Below, piece by piece: positions 10,901 to 19,900 of a stretch of DNA of 64,000 nucleotides. The stretch is from Flavobacteriales bacterium (lineage in GTDB: Bacteria; Bacteroidota; Bacteroidia; Flavobacteriales_F; PHOS-HE28). Under the pieces are notes generated by a model. That model saw only the letters and a list, made by a program, of their open reading frames with translations, was not told the DNA's origin and made no database searches. Each line of letters opens with the position of its first letter. Position 1 is the stretch's first letter. The position numbers and the translations under genes are program-made. The stretch spans positions 379,830-443,829 of the forward strand of contig JAMLHB010000003.1 in the NCBI GenBank assembly GCA_023957375.1, written 5' to 3'.

Positions 10901-13900
10901 GTGACGTACACCGTCATCGGGGAAGGCTCGCTGATGGTGAAGGTGAACGTGGTGGCGCACCCATCGCTGGTGATGATCACCGTGTAGTCGCCGGCGCACA
11001 GGCCCGTGGCCTGGGGCGAGGTGTTGCCGGGAATCCCCGGCCACTGGTATGTGTAGGTGCCCGTACCGCCCGTGGGCGCCAAGGCAATGCTGCCGTCACA
11101 GACGCCGCCGCAACCCGACGGTTGCACCGTGGCGTTCGCCTGGACCGGGGCGGGCTCGTCAATGGTGAAGGCCACCGTGGTCTCGCACCCGGCCGCATCC
11201 ACCACGTGCAGGCTGCCCGGGCCCGCGCACATACCGCCCGCGCCGTTGGTGCCCTGCCCGTTGCCCGGCTCGGGCGACCACGTGTAGGTGAACAGCGGCG
11301 TGCCGCCGTCCACGATCGCCGTGACCGAACCGTCACACGCTCCGGCACAGCTTACCGGGGAAGGCGTGACATACACCGTCATCGGGGAAGGCTCGCTGAT
11401 GGTGAAGGTGAACGTGGTGGCGCATCCGCCGCTGGTGATGATCACCGTGTGGTCGCCGGCGCACAGGCCCGTGGCCTGGGGCGAGGTGTTGCCGGGGATC
11501 CCCGGCCACTGGTACGTGTAGGTGCCTGTGCCGCCCGTGGGCGCCAAGGCGATGCTGCCGTTGCAAACGCCCCCGCAATCCAGATCTTGCACGGTGGCAT
11601 TGGCCTGGACAGGTAACGGCTCATCCACGTTGAAAGCAACCGTGGTTTCACAACCTGCGGCATCAACCACTGTCAGGCTGCCCGGGCCGGCACAGAGGCC
11701 GTTCACGCCATTGGTTCCCTGTCCATCGCCCGGCTCGGGCGACCACGTGTAGGAGAACAAGGGCGTGCCGCCGTCCACGATCGCCGTGGCGGAGCCGTCG
11801 CACAACCCGGCACAGCTCACCGGGGAAGGCGTGATGTACACCTCCAGCGGTGCGGCTGCCTGGATGTTGTAGTTCTGTACCTGCTGGCAGCCGTTGGCGT
11901 CGGTCACCGTCAGCATCCACGGCCCGGCGCACAAGCTGCTGGCCGTGGCCGTACCCTGCCCCACCGGCGGTTCCGGTGTCCATACATAGGTGTAGCCGGG
12001 CGTACCACCGCTTGCCGTACCCGTGGCCATGCCGTTGCACGTGCTTGCGCAGTTCAGGTCGGTTTGCGATGGCGTGACCACGATCGGGGGCGGCTCGGAA
12101 ATGCTGAAGTCCAACGTGTTCTCACAGGTGCCGTTCGACACGGTGACCTGCCAATCACCAGCACACAGGCCGGTAACAGCAGGGGTGCCATCACCAGCGG
12201 GATCGCCGGGCAGCCAATTGAAGGTGAGGCCCGCAAGGTCGCCGCTGAGTGTGGCCGTGCCATCGCAGGCCCCGGCGCAGACCAAGTCCGTTACGGTCAG
12301 CACAGGCTCGATGGGCGGCGGGGCGTTGATGGTGAAGTCGAGCGTGGTGTTGCACGCTCCGCTGTTGACCTGCACCTGGTAGCTGCCTTGGCAGAGGTCG
12401 GTGGCCGAAGCGCCGTTACCGGCCGTGGAAGGCGTCCACACATAGGTGTAGGTGCCGTTGCCGCCCGATGGCGTCAGCGCGATGGTGCCGTCGCACACCC
12501 CGGCACAACTGGCATCGCTCCCTGTTGAGGCCACGGTAACGGGTGGCGGCGCATCAATGGTGAAGCTCGCGGTGGCCTGGCACCCGTTGGCGTCCTCCAC
12601 CAGCACGCTGGCCGGACCGGCGCACAGCCCGCCCACGCCTGCTGAATTCTGCCCGCTGCCCGGTTCGGGGGTCCAGGTATAGGTGTACAACGGCGTGCCA
12701 CCATCCACCACCGCTTGCGCGGATCCGTCACATTGATCCCCGCAACTGGCCGGAGAGGGGGTGACGAACACCTCGATCACGGCCGCAGCGGCGATATTGA
12801 ACGAAACCACGGTTTGGCAACTGGTGGACTGATCGGTGATGGTGACCTCGTACACGCCAACGCACAGTCCGGTGGCCGTGGCGCCTCCGTTGCCTCCGCC
12901 CGGTTCGGGCGACCAACTGTACGTGAACGGGCCTGCGGCACCTGACGGGTTCACCGAGGCCGTGCCATTGCACACGTTGCCGCAGCTGGCATCCACGTGG
13001 GATGCATTGGGGATGATCGGCGCGGGTTCGTCGATCTGGAACTGCAGGGTGGTATCGCATCCGTTGGCATCCTGGATCGTCACCGTGTACGCACCGGCGC
13101 ACAGCGCCGATACCGAGGGGCTGTTGCCCCCGATCGGGGTTGCCGGCAATTGGACCCACTGGAAGCTGAAACTGCCGCTTCCGCCCACCGGGGCCACTTC
13201 CGCCGCACCGTTGCAGCCCCCCGCGCACTGCACATCCGTGATGGCCAGGTTCGGCTCGATCGGCTGGATGGGGTAGTTGAAGGTGGTATCGAACGCGCAC
13301 CCGTTGGCGTCGGTGACATGCAGGTTGTTGCTGCCCGGGCAAAGCTGGTTGAAGCTCGCGCCCGTGCCGGCACCGTTGTTCCACGAATAGTCGTAGCCCG
13401 GTACGCCGCCCACCGCGAACGCGGAGGAGGAGCCGTTGCACACACCCGCGCACGTGGGCGGGGTCACGCCCATGAAGATCACGCTCAACAACGCCGGGTC
13501 CGTTACTTGCACCGTGGTGGCGCAGCTCACGCCCTGCCCTTGGTCGGTGACGATCACGATCTGGTTGCCCGGGCATACGTTGTTCCACGTGGCGGTGGAC
13601 GGCCCCCCGATCCAGCCATAGGTGAACGGCCCGACCCCGCCGCTGACCACCACGCGCACCTGGCCGTTGCACACCCCGTGGCAGCTCACGCCGAAACCGT
13701 TGTAGTTGCTCATCAACTGGGCATCGATCGTGAATGGTGTTTGGCCGACGCCCGTGGCGCAAACGTTGATGGCCCGCCCGCTTTCCCGTTGAACGGCACT
13801 GCCATCCCACGCTTGCGGCAAAAGGCCCACGAGCAAGCGCGATGTGCCCGGGTCCACGGTGCCGGGCGGCAACACCGGGGCCTCGTCCAGCAACACCACC

Positions 13901-14502
13901 GAACTTCCTGCCACCAGCTTGCAACCGGACGCACCCATCCGCAGGTTGTGCGCCCGCAACATGTTGCCGTTGGTGGCCAGGGTTCCTTCGTGCACCACCA
14001 AGGACGCCCGGTCCCCCAACACCAGGTCGCTGCGCATGGACCATGTGCCCGCTTTGATCCGCAGGCCGCTTTGCACGGGTATGCCCCGCAGGTCCAGCTC
14101 GCCCAGGGTCTTTGTGGCGGCCAGCTCAACGGTGCCGCGGAAGTTCCAGGCTACATTCCCAAGCAGATCCAAGCTTTCCCCCAAGTGGAGAAGTCCTTGT
14201 TCGCCCTCCAGCGCCACGCTTCCCTTGCGGGCATCAATGTGCAGGCTGCCGGCGCTGCCGCGCCCACCGATCCGGACAATCGTGTTTCCCGCCTGCGGGG
14301 CGATCACCACGGCATCCCCGCTGCGCGGCACGCCCGCCCCACCATGGCCTTCCGCAGTGGCCGCCCAGTGCGCGGGGTCGTTCCACTGGCCGTTGCCGCC
14401 TACCCAGAAACGTTGCTGCGCAGAGGCGACCTGCGGAGCCGATAGCCCGCACAGCAAGGCACACCAGACCGGGAATGTCCAATGGGCCAGGCGCATGTTC
14501 AT
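4939..14502 (-). CDS. Giant SprB-repeat adhesin, T9SS type B sorting domain
   Basis: About 3187 residues. The chosen start overlaps the upstream PorP stop in an ATGA (an in-frame ATG at 14517 is possible). A signal peptide ending APQVASAQ is followed by a ~200-residue domain opening with RFWVGGNGQWND and containing strand-like segments (LHIDARKGSVALEG, LVLGDRASLVVHEG). Then come about 34 SprB-type repeats of ~75-80 residues, each with a C-x-G-x-C-(D/N)-G entry, a GG-x-x-P(Y/F)-x-Y-x-W core and a (V/T)-DANGC-like end. The last ~85 residues are the gliding-motility-associated C-terminal domain (FTPNGDGYNDVW, IFSRWGEPLF, GTYYYVIELND), the mark of T9SS type B cargo. Known SprB is a mobile surface adhesin for gliding. 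Whether this organism glides is not shown. Recent internal tandem duplications are visible. Confidence 0.92.
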   Translation of the reverse strand: MNMRLAHWTFPVWCALLCGLSAPQVASAQQRFWVGGNGQWNDPAHWAATAEGHGGAGVPRSGDAVVIAPQAGNTIVRIGGRGSAGSLHIDARKGSVALEGEQGLLHLGESLDLLGNVAWNFRGTVELAATKTLGELDLRGIPVQSGLRIKAGTWSMRSDLVLGDRASLVVHEGTLATNGNMLRAHNLRMGASGCKLVAGSSVVLLDEAPVLPPGTVDPGTSRLLVGLLPQAWDGSAVQRESGRAINVCATGVGQTPFTIDAQLMSNYNGFGVSCHGVCNGQVRVVVSGGVGPFTYGWIGGPSTATWNNVCPGNQIVIVTDQGQGVSCATTVQVTDPALLSVIFMGVTPPTCAGVCNGSSSAFAVGGVPGYDYSWNNGAGTGASFNQLCPGSNNLHVTDANGCAFDTTFNYPIQPIEPNLAITDVQCAGGCNGAAEVAPVGGSGSFSFQWVQLPATPIGGNSPSVSALCAGAYTVTIQDANGCDTTLQFQIDEPAPIIPNASHVDASCGNVCNGTASVNPSGAAGPFTYSWSPEPGGGNGGATATGLCVGVYEVTITDQSTSCQTVVSFNIAAAAVIEVFVTPSPASCGDQCDGSAQAVVDGGTPLYTYTWTPEPGSGQNSAGVGGLCAGPASVLVEDANGCQATASFTIDAPPPVTVASTGSDASCAGVCDGTIALTPSGGNGTYTYVWTPSTAGNGASATDLCQGSYQVQVNSGACNTTLDFTINAPPPIEPVLTVTDLVCAGACDGTATLSGDLAGLTFNWLPGDPAGDGTPAVTGLCAGDWQVTVSNGTCENTLDFSISEPPPIVVTPSQTDLNCASTCNGMATGTASGGTPGYTYVWTPEPPVGQGTATASSLCAGPWMLTVTDANGCQQVQNYNIQAAAPLEVYITPSPVSCAGLCDGSATAIVDGGTPLFSYTWSPEPGDGQGTNGVNGLCAGPGSLTVVDAAGCETTVAFNVDEPLPVQANATVQDLDCGGVCNGSIALAPTGGTGTYTYQWPGIPGNTSPQATGLCAGDHTVIITSGGCATTFTFTISEPSPMTVYVTPSPVSCAGACDGSVTAIVDGGTPLFTYTWSPEPGNGQGTNGAGGMCAGPGSLHVVDAAGCETTVAFTIDEPAPVQANATVQPSGCGGVCDGSIALAPTGGTGTYTYQWPGIPGNTSPQATGLCAGDYTVIITSDGCATTFTFTISEPSPMTVYVTPSPVSCAGACDGSATAIVDGGTPLFTYTWSPEPGNGQGTNGAGGMCAGPGSLHVVDAAGCETTVAFTIDEPAPVQANATVQPSGCGGVCNGSIALAPTGGTGTFTYQWPGIPGNTSPQATGLCAGDYTVIITSGGCATTFTFTISEPSPMTVYATPSPVSCAGACDGSVTAIVDGGTPLFTYTWSPEPGNGQGTNGAGGMCAGPGSLHVVDAAGCETTVAFTIDGPDPIEPHLTVTPEACTAPCTGTATVNPAGGVGPYQYTWAPEPGGGQGTPAATGLCAALDYTLTVQDANGCELVVPVEVPLPTPLQLVVTATPVNCAGSCDGTATVAVTGGMAPFSYHWSPEPAQGQGTDQVSGLCVGYFQVEVTDANNCQAVQVFVISAPLPITATAAITGPACAGQCNGAIDVDAMGGSAPLTYVWQPEPAVGQGTDQVSGLCAGDWTVTITDAHGCTFDSTYTVAEPDPITVTADVEQSHCGQCDGSAQLHVAGGTGAYLFTWGPPLNLTTTDSLLTDLCAGIYAVVVSDASGCSTQVAVPVGDEDGEVITTTDGLTSCPGECDGAVAVAYICSAPLCTVEWTDMGGNLLASGTDQLTDLCAGSYLVTVTNAAGCITVDTALVAEPAPLVGNMGTSPVSCAGLCDGTATIGIDGGSGSFSFSWVPEPGSGQGTPQVTGLCAGSYDVVVEDQMSGCSATFSVLVTEPDPLVVDAQINEVSCAGQCDGSIALNTTGGTGPYQYAWTPEPPAGQQGSAVINGLCGGAYTVLVSDGNNCSVDLNYTVQEPAAITIVPATTPSHCAVCDGTATVTVSGGTGTISVEWSDQNGPVGTGNTLTGLCAGVYTATATDASGCTAVATVALQDADGEVIGAVDGQTTCGNTCDGTVAVTYNCTDAPCTVAWFNMDGDALASQDTLGGLCTGDYLVQVVNASGCLSLDTAHVAPAQQILPNLSTTPTACHGSCDGTATVGPTGGTAPYGYVWTPEPGGGQNTPQATGLCPGPYAVQVTDANGCSINVQVLITAPAPLSVTAQVEQISCAGATDGSITITTGGGTAPYTYAWSPMPPNGQGTNQALGLDPGQWTVVLSDSHGCDTTITWVITAPAPVTVVTAVTQSTCGACDGSANVVPGGGTAPYEVEWLQGGTVAGTGETISGLCAGLYTVRITDAHGCMLEQPVPVSDIGGETLATTDFTLTCPDHCDGEVAVAFDCTQPSCTIAWFDAGGNDLNVSTNVLSNLCAGLYFVQVTNGLGCISMDTASVIAPDPILANLSTTPDSCHGSCNGTATVGPTGGAGGYGYEWVIGTDTITGTAQVVGLCAGNFQVTITDVAGCAITQGVLILEPPAIDAVAVVGPITCNGAADGSIHVNASGGTGVLSFHWAPEPPSGQGTSTVTGLGPGSWSVTITDVLQCDTTFTVDLNEPAPITVGATHTDNVCFDDCTATAHVDLSGGVAPYGIIWTGPDGTVIAQDVTDVAGLCGGVHQVAVMDAQGCTLTTDLTIATGAPIEANLGFLGESCHGPCDGTASVAPTGGTGSGYTFLWAPGDPIGQGTSEVSGLCAGWWSVTIADDAGCDTVITFEILPFQPIMPTATVQEVTCHGACDGSISLNTTGGVGALSFQWTPEPGSGQGTSLVGGLCAGDWTVVITDAANCDTSVTITINEPVELTVAVDSVAQASCSSASDGAVSITASGGTPGHTFSWTGPNGFQSTAEDLAGILPGTYVVQVTDANGCQTTGTVLVGALVSVVADAGPDRDECSNVVVVLDGGGSIGASTFQWTDDQGQVLGTTPTYAPGPLPDGTHTFILTVTDGPCSDADTVVVTVLPLPIADAGDDHTIFVEGTVELGGSPAGPPGSTFIWQPDSVLNNAAIPNPMATVDATTWFFLTVVAPNGCTAMDSVLVTVVPEVTVPSGFTPNGDGYNDVWELDIADLFPNMEVRIFSRWGEPLFRSVGYRAPWDGKYDGKPVPMGTYYYVIELNDDRFPEPLTGPLTVIR
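10232..11626 (-). repeat. Three tandem 465-base SprB double-repeat units
   Basis: Units start at 10232, 10697 and 11162, exactly 465 bases apart, and are nearly identical. Each encodes two SprB repeats (155 residues): one opening CAGACDGS and one opening CGGVC. A more diverged copy in the same register continues from 11627. Near-identity over three copies indicates recent amplification by slippage or unequal recombination. Confidence 0.85.
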
Positions 14503-15440
14503 TCGAAGATGGGGCATCGTACAATGGCTTTTTCGGGGTCCAGGGGCGTACAGGGATAGATCGCCAGAATGAGTTCGTGCGTGTTGGAGCCGCCCACCCG
14601 CAACTTGCTGGTGGTGACATCATAGCTGTAGCCCAGGGTGAAGTACTTCAGGAAAGGTACCTTAAGCATGAAGGCCACGGCATCCTGGTTGCGGTAACTG
14701 ACGCCCAGGCCCACTTTGCGCCGATACTCCAGCATCACGTTCAGGTCCATGGCCAAGGGGGTGGAAGGAGCCACCTTCAGCAGGGTGCTGGGCACCACGC
14801 TGAACTTGCGGCTGACGCGGAAGCGGTGCCCCGCGCTGAGGATGTACTGGCGGGCGAGCCGGGTCTCCAGGCCGATCTTCTCCACGCGGTTGCCCAACAG
14901 CTGTTGGATGGACAGGCCCGCCCATGTGCTCTTGCCGTAAAGCCAGATGCCCGGTGTAATGTCCGGATAGACCAGCACCGCGCCGTTGTTCACCAAGGCG
15001 GGGTCGTTGTTGTCCATGGCATATACGTCTCCCAGGGAGAGCTTCTCCTGCTTGATCCCACCGAAGAAGCCCAAGGACAGGAAAAAATCCTGCTTCATCT
15101 GAATGTGATAGGCGTAGGCCAATTGCAGGGTGGTGTAGCCCAGCGGCCCGGTTTCATCGGCCTCCACAAATGCGCCCACCCCGTGCCTATTGGCATGGAA
15201 GCCCTTGCGCTTGGGCTTGATCACCCCGTTGATGGTGGCCCAGCCGGTGGTGGGTGCGCCCGGAAAGCCCACCCATTGCTGACGATAGCCCAAGCGCACA
15301 TCGATGCAGTCCTTGCTGCCCGCCACGGCCGGGTTGATGGCGAACATGTTGAACACATACTGCGTGTACTGCGCGGTTTGCTGGGCCCGCACACCTGCCA
15401 GGGCGGAAAGCAAAACAAGGAACAGGGCGGTGCAGCGCAT
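14499..15440 (-). CDS. PorP/SprF family type IX secretion membrane protein
   Basis: A 313-residue protein with a signal peptide (MRCTALFLVLLSALAGVRAQ) and the family opening QTAQYTQYVFNMFAINPAVA, then GYRQQWVGFPGAP. Alternating strand-like segments and FTLGYSYDVTTSKL near the end fit a beta-barrel of the PorP/SprF type. Its ATG overlaps the stop of the upstream type B protein (ATGA at 15437-15440), suggesting translational coupling, and its own stop overlaps the ATG of the SprB giant. By position it most likely serves the upstream 332-residue type B protein, while the giant has its own partner downstream. Confidence 0.9.
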   Translation of the reverse strand: MRCTALFLVLLSALAGVRAQQTAQYTQYVFNMFAINPAVAGSKDCIDVRLGYRQQWVGFPGAPTTGWATINGVIKPKRKGFHANRHGVGAFVEADETGPLGYTTLQLAYAYHIQMKQDFFLSLGFFGGIKQEKLSLGDVYAMDNNDPALVNNGAVLVYPDITPGIWLYGKSTWAGLSIQQLLGNRVEKIGLETRLARQYILSAGHRFRVSRKFSVVPSTLLKVAPSTPLAMDLNVMLEYRRKVGLGVSYRNQDAVAFMLKVPFLKYFTLGYSYDVTTSKLRVGGSNTHELILAIYPCTPLDPEKAIVRCPIFE

Positions 15441-16438
15441 CAGCGGACGATGGTGATGAAACCGGTATAGGGATCGGACTTGCCCCCCACGTCGTTGACC
15501 TGGATGTACCAGTAGTAGGTGGCGGTGGGCAGCCCCGACCCGTCAAAGGGGTCCTTGTAGCCGATGCTGTGGAACACGCGCTGGCCCCAGCGGTCGTACA
15601 CGCTCACCTCGGCCTGCGGGAAGCTTCGCAGTTCGGGGATCTCCCAGGTATCGTTGATGCCATCGCCATTGGGCGTAAAGGTGTTCACCGGGTTCACCAG
15701 GCGAACCACGTTCACGGTGAGGGCATCTTCGTAGATGCACCCATTGATCTCGGTGGACACCGTGTACACCGTGGTTTCACCCGGTTGCGCCACCGGGTCG
15801 GCAATGGTGTTCCCGCTGAGGCCGCTGGTGGGGCTCCACTCATAGGTGGTGCCTCCCGTGGCGTTCAGCTGGGTGCTTCCCCCCTGGGGGATCTGCACAT
15901 CGGGCCCCGCATCGAAATCCACGTCCACCACATCCACCCCGGGGCCGCTTACCTCAATGGTGAAGCCGCATTGCGCGGCCATGGTGGCACTGCCGTTGCG
16001 CATGCCGCTCACCATCACCCAATAGGTGGTGCCGGGCAACAGGTCTTGGTTGGTGGTGGCGGAAAAGGGCAGCGAATCCCATTGGCAGGCGGAGGCGGGC
16101 TGAAAGCTGCTGGCCGTGCAACTGCCGTCGCCCGCCAACACCACCACGGCCAGCTCATTGTCCATGCCGGGCAGGTCGGGGCAGTTGATGTTGCCGATGG
16201 ACACGGTGGCCGCCCCGCCCACGCTGTTGGTGGTAAAGCTGTACCACACGCCCACGGCGCCCGGCTGGCAATAGGCCGGCATGGTGAGGTTCTGTGCCCC
16301 GGTATTGTCCCCCGCCATGGACTGCTGGGCGCAAAGGCCGATGGCGTTTTCACAGTTGCTGTTCACCGGCGGTTGGGCGGCCAGCAGCAAGGAAGCCAGG
16401 CTGGCCGCGGCGATCAGCAGGGGGCGTGGGAAGGGCAT
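15440..16438 (-). CDS. Secreted protein with T9SS type B (gliding-motility-associated) C-terminal domain
   Basis: 332 residues from the ATG at 16438, chosen because a -7-like box (TACCTTCG, 16466-16459) lies between it and a more upstream in-frame ATG at 16510. A signal peptide (PLLIAAASLASLLLAAQP) is followed by a Cys-containing domain (CENAIGLCAQQS, VWYSFTT, TTYWVMVSGM) resembling pre-peptidase-type beta-sandwiches. Next is an Ig/PKD-like segment (TYEWSPTSGLS). The type B sorting domain covers about the last 85 residues (NTFTPNGDGINDTWEIP, VYDRWGQRVF, ATYYWYIQVND). It heads the operon and is coupled to its PorP partner. Specific function unknown. Confidence 0.88.
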   Translation of the reverse strand: MPFPRPLLIAAASLASLLLAAQPPVNSNCENAIGLCAQQSMAGDNTGAQNLTMPAYCQPGAVGVWYSFTTNSVGGAATVSIGNINCPDLPGMDNELAVVVLAGDGSCTASSFQPASACQWDSLPFSATTNQDLLPGTTYWVMVSGMRNGSATMAAQCGFTIEVSGPGVDVVDVDFDAGPDVQIPQGGSTQLNATGGTTYEWSPTSGLSGNTIADPVAQPGETTVYTVSTEINGCIYEDALTVNVVRLVNPVNTFTPNGDGINDTWEIPELRSFPQAEVSVYDRWGQRVFHSIGYKDPFDGSGLPTATYYWYIQVNDVGGKSDPYTGFITIVR

Positions 16439-16458
16439 GCACACTCGGCGGGTTGCGC

Positions 16459-16466
16459 CGAAGGTA
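16459..16466 (-). promoter_or_regulatory. -7 promoter box of the adhesin operon
   Basis: Minus strand TACCTTCG, 21 bases before the ATG at 16438, matches the Bacteroidota -7 element (TAnnTTTG with a C at the seventh base). No clear TTG at -33. It would drive the whole minus-strand adhesin/PorP operon. Confidence 0.5.
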
Positions 16467-16586
16467 GGCTGCTGCTTTTCCCGGTTTCCGCGCGCGAAGC
16501 GCAGTTTCACACACGCCAGTGTTGGTGCCCGGAGGCCGCCTTGCGCCCTTTACCGATGGAGCGGGCCATGCAGTGCGGCCGGGTAG

Positions 16587-16658
16587 TGGCCCCACCAGGA
16601 ATCGAACCTGGATCTAGAGTTTAGGAAACTCCTATTCTATCCGTTGAACTATGGGGCC
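16587..16658 (-). tRNA. tRNA-Arg, anticodon CCU
   Basis: Read on the minus strand this folds into a full cloverleaf. The acceptor GGCCCCA pairs with TGGGGCC, the D-arm stem is GTTC/GAAT, and the anticodon stem GGAGT/ACTCT encloses loop TTCCTAA (anticodon CCT). The T-arm is CCAGG-TTCGATT-CCTGG. The discriminator base is A and the CCA tail is not encoded. It reads AGG codons. Confidence 0.95.
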
Positions 16659-16870
16659 GGGCGCTGAAGGGCCGCGAAAATAGGCCGGAGGCCTGGAAAC
16701 ACCGGCCATCATCAACCATTTATCCTTCGAGCCGTCTCAGTCCAGGCCATTCCCACCTCCCGCACGTTTCCATGGCATGAAAGACCGGAGCATGGTCGTC
16801 CGCCGGCGTGGAGATCCCGGCCAGCTCCGCCCCTTTCACCTATGGCTGTCAATAAATTGCATCCTCTTCC

Positions 16871-16901
16871 TTGCCCGGATCATTTCCGCCGGTTACATTT
16901 G
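16871..16901 (+). promoter_or_regulatory. Promoter of gene A: TTG-N20-TACATTTG
   Basis: TTG at 16871-16873 and TACATTTG at 16894-16901 are separated by 20 bases, a full match to the Bacteroidota -33/-7 consensus. Transcription should start near 16908, which rules out in-frame start codons before it and supports the ATG at 16967. Confidence 0.75.
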
Positions 16902-16966
16902 ATTTTCGGCCTCTACTTCATCCCGGCAGGCATTGGGTAATCTTCCTTTCACAACCACTCCCACTC

Positions 16967-19900
16967 ATGAAGAAACATTCCTCCTTGGGCGCATTCACGG
17001 CATCCGCAGCATTGGTGTTGGCCTGTGCCGCAAATGCCGGTGCGCAGGTGGCCACTACTTACGCCTTTTCATCCAGCACCGGCACCCAAACGCTGATCAC
17101 GGGCGGCACTAAGCTGAACAGTGGCAACGCCTTTGATGATGAAGTTTACATGGTGAACTTTTCCCCGGCCTTTACCTTCGATGGTACCGCCTACACGACC
17201 ATGTATGTCAGCACAAACGGTTTTATCACGTTCGGCAGCGGCGCTACCGCATCGAACTACACACCATTGAGCTCAAATGCCGGATACTCCGGGGCCATTG
17301 CTCCATTCGGGGCAGACTTGGATGCGGCAAACAGCGGCACCCGGGAAGTTCGGTGGCAAGTCGTGGGCGCGGAGGTGGTGGTACAATGGCGAGGTGCCCA
17401 ACGGTACGCCTTTAATGGCAACGAAGCATTCACCCTTCAAGTTCGCTTGAACACCACTACCGGGGAGATCAAGTTCATATACAGTAATGTCTCCAACTTG
17501 AAGAACAGCACTCTCCGCCAACCAGAAGTGGGCTTGCGCGGACCCAACAACACCTTCAGCACCAACGTGAACAACCGTTTGGTGGGCACTGGCAGCGAGG
17601 ATTGGGATACGAGCCTGCCCGGAACGGCGAATGATGATAAATGCCGGTTCACCAACCAGAGCCCGTCAAAAAGTTTCAGCGCTGGCCTGACCTACACGTG
17701 GACGCCCTGCACGCCCCCAACGATCAACTCCGTAACGAGCAATTCACCCATCTGTTCCGCAGATGCTCTTCAGTTGCACGTGGATGCTTCGGGCACCGGT
17801 CTTACTTACCTGTGGACGGGCACGGGAACCTTCAGCCCGGATGCGGCCAGCGCAGATGTTACGGTGACCAATGCCGCGACCGGCAGTTATTCCGTGGCAG
17901 TCTCCAACAGCTGCACCACGGTGAACGGAAGCGTGTCCGTTACGGTGAATCAGTCCCCCACCGGTGTTTCCGCCACCAGCAGCACGAATTCCGTGTGCGC
18001 TTCATCCAATTTGGTGGACTTGACCGCCACCGGCTCAATACCCGGTGCCACGATCCTCTCGCAAGACTTCAACAGCGGCATCGCCCCGTGGACCACTACC
18101 AATACCAGCACCGGGGGCACACCGGCCAATGCTGCTTGGACCGCAAGAGCGGACGGCTACACTGTGAGCAGCCAAACTTTTCACAGCAACGACGCCTCGC
18201 AATTCGTGATGAGCAATTCGGATGCCCAGGGGAATGGGGGTACAACTGCAACCACCATCCAGTCCCCGAGCTTCAGTACGGTGGGGTACACTGATGCCAC
18301 ACTTACTTTCTATCACCATTTCCGGGCATATTCCGGAGATGACAACGGCAATGTGGAGGTCTCCACAAACGGATCTTCATGGACCTCCTTGCAAACCATT
18401 TCATCCACCCAAGGAAGTTCCGCAGGATTCGTGCAGAGCAGCGTCAGCCTCAGTGCCTATTTGAACCAACCGACGGTGTATGTACGGTTCCGGTATGCTG
18501 CCACGTGGGATTGGTACTGGGCCATTGACAATGTAACCGTCACCGGCACCGGCACGCCCTCATTCGCATGGACATCCACGCCTGCAGGCTTCACCTCCAA
18601 TGTGCAGAATCCCACCGGCGTGGCGGTCACACAGAACACCGTGTTCACGGTCACAGCCGCATCAACGAACGGTTGTACTGTGCAGGCCAATACGGGGACC
18701 ATCACATATTTGAACCCTTCGGCCACCATCAGCTACCCGGCCGGGCCGCACGCCATTGGCAGCGGCACACTGTCCGTAACCCAAACCGGTACCCCAGGCG
18801 GCAGCTACAGTGCCACACCTGCAGGCCTTGCGCTGAATGCCACCACCGGTGAGATCGACCTGGCCACCAGCAGTGCGGGTACGTATACCGTTACCTACGG
18901 GGCCAATACACCATGCCCCTATTCCACGACGACTCAGGTGGTACTGGCGGTGGCCGGTTGCATGGATCCCTTGGCGGACAATTACAACAGTGCCGCCACC
19001 TCCGATGACGGCAGCTGCACCTACTGCGCACCCACCATCACCTACAACGCACCCACGCCAACGCCCATCACCATCGGCAGCGGCATCCCCGACCAAAATA
19101 TGGCCGTATCGCAGGACTGCCGCGGCATCGACGTGGCCTTGAGCGCCTTTGAACGCTACGTGGGCGCCATCATTCCCGCTGGCAACGTGTACACCACCAC
19201 CACGGGCAACAGTCCTACCAGCGGCAGTGATCCCACACCGGACCCCGTGATGGCGCGCTGGAACCTGCTGGGAAGCATCGACCTGGGCACGTATGACTTC
19301 ACCCAGGTGAACGTGTTCCTGGACCTGGACTTCGACCCGGCGGCCGCGCCGGTGTGGAACACCATGAACCTCAGCCAGGGCATGATCAACAACGGCATGG
19401 GGGCACTGCACGTGTACCAAGCCTCGGAGAACCTGGCCGCAGGCTACTGGGGCATCGCCTTCCCCGGCGTCACCTTCGACCCCCACGTGCCCGGTGTGTA
19501 TGACATCCGCGTACGCCTGGAATCCGCCTCTTCCAATGAGGAACTGGTGAACCTGGCCATTCAAGTGGTGGTGCAAGCACCGGAGATCACCTACTACAGC
19601 CAAGGTTCGGGCAACTTCAACAACCCCATCTGGGACGTGGTGCCGGTGGGTACGGCCAGCACCGCCAGCTACGGGCCCACCGCCAACTTCATTGTGCAGA
19701 ACGGCCACACCGTGGCCAACACCGCCGACGTGGACGTGAAGAACCTGACCGTGAACGCCGGCGGCACCCTGGCCCTGGGCAGTGCGACCACCTTGACCGT
19801 GCACGGCGATGAGGCCATCTTCGACGGCGCCCTCACCGCGGCCAACACCAGCACGCTGGCCTTGGCCGGTGCGGATGCCACCATCCTGGAAAGCACCGGC

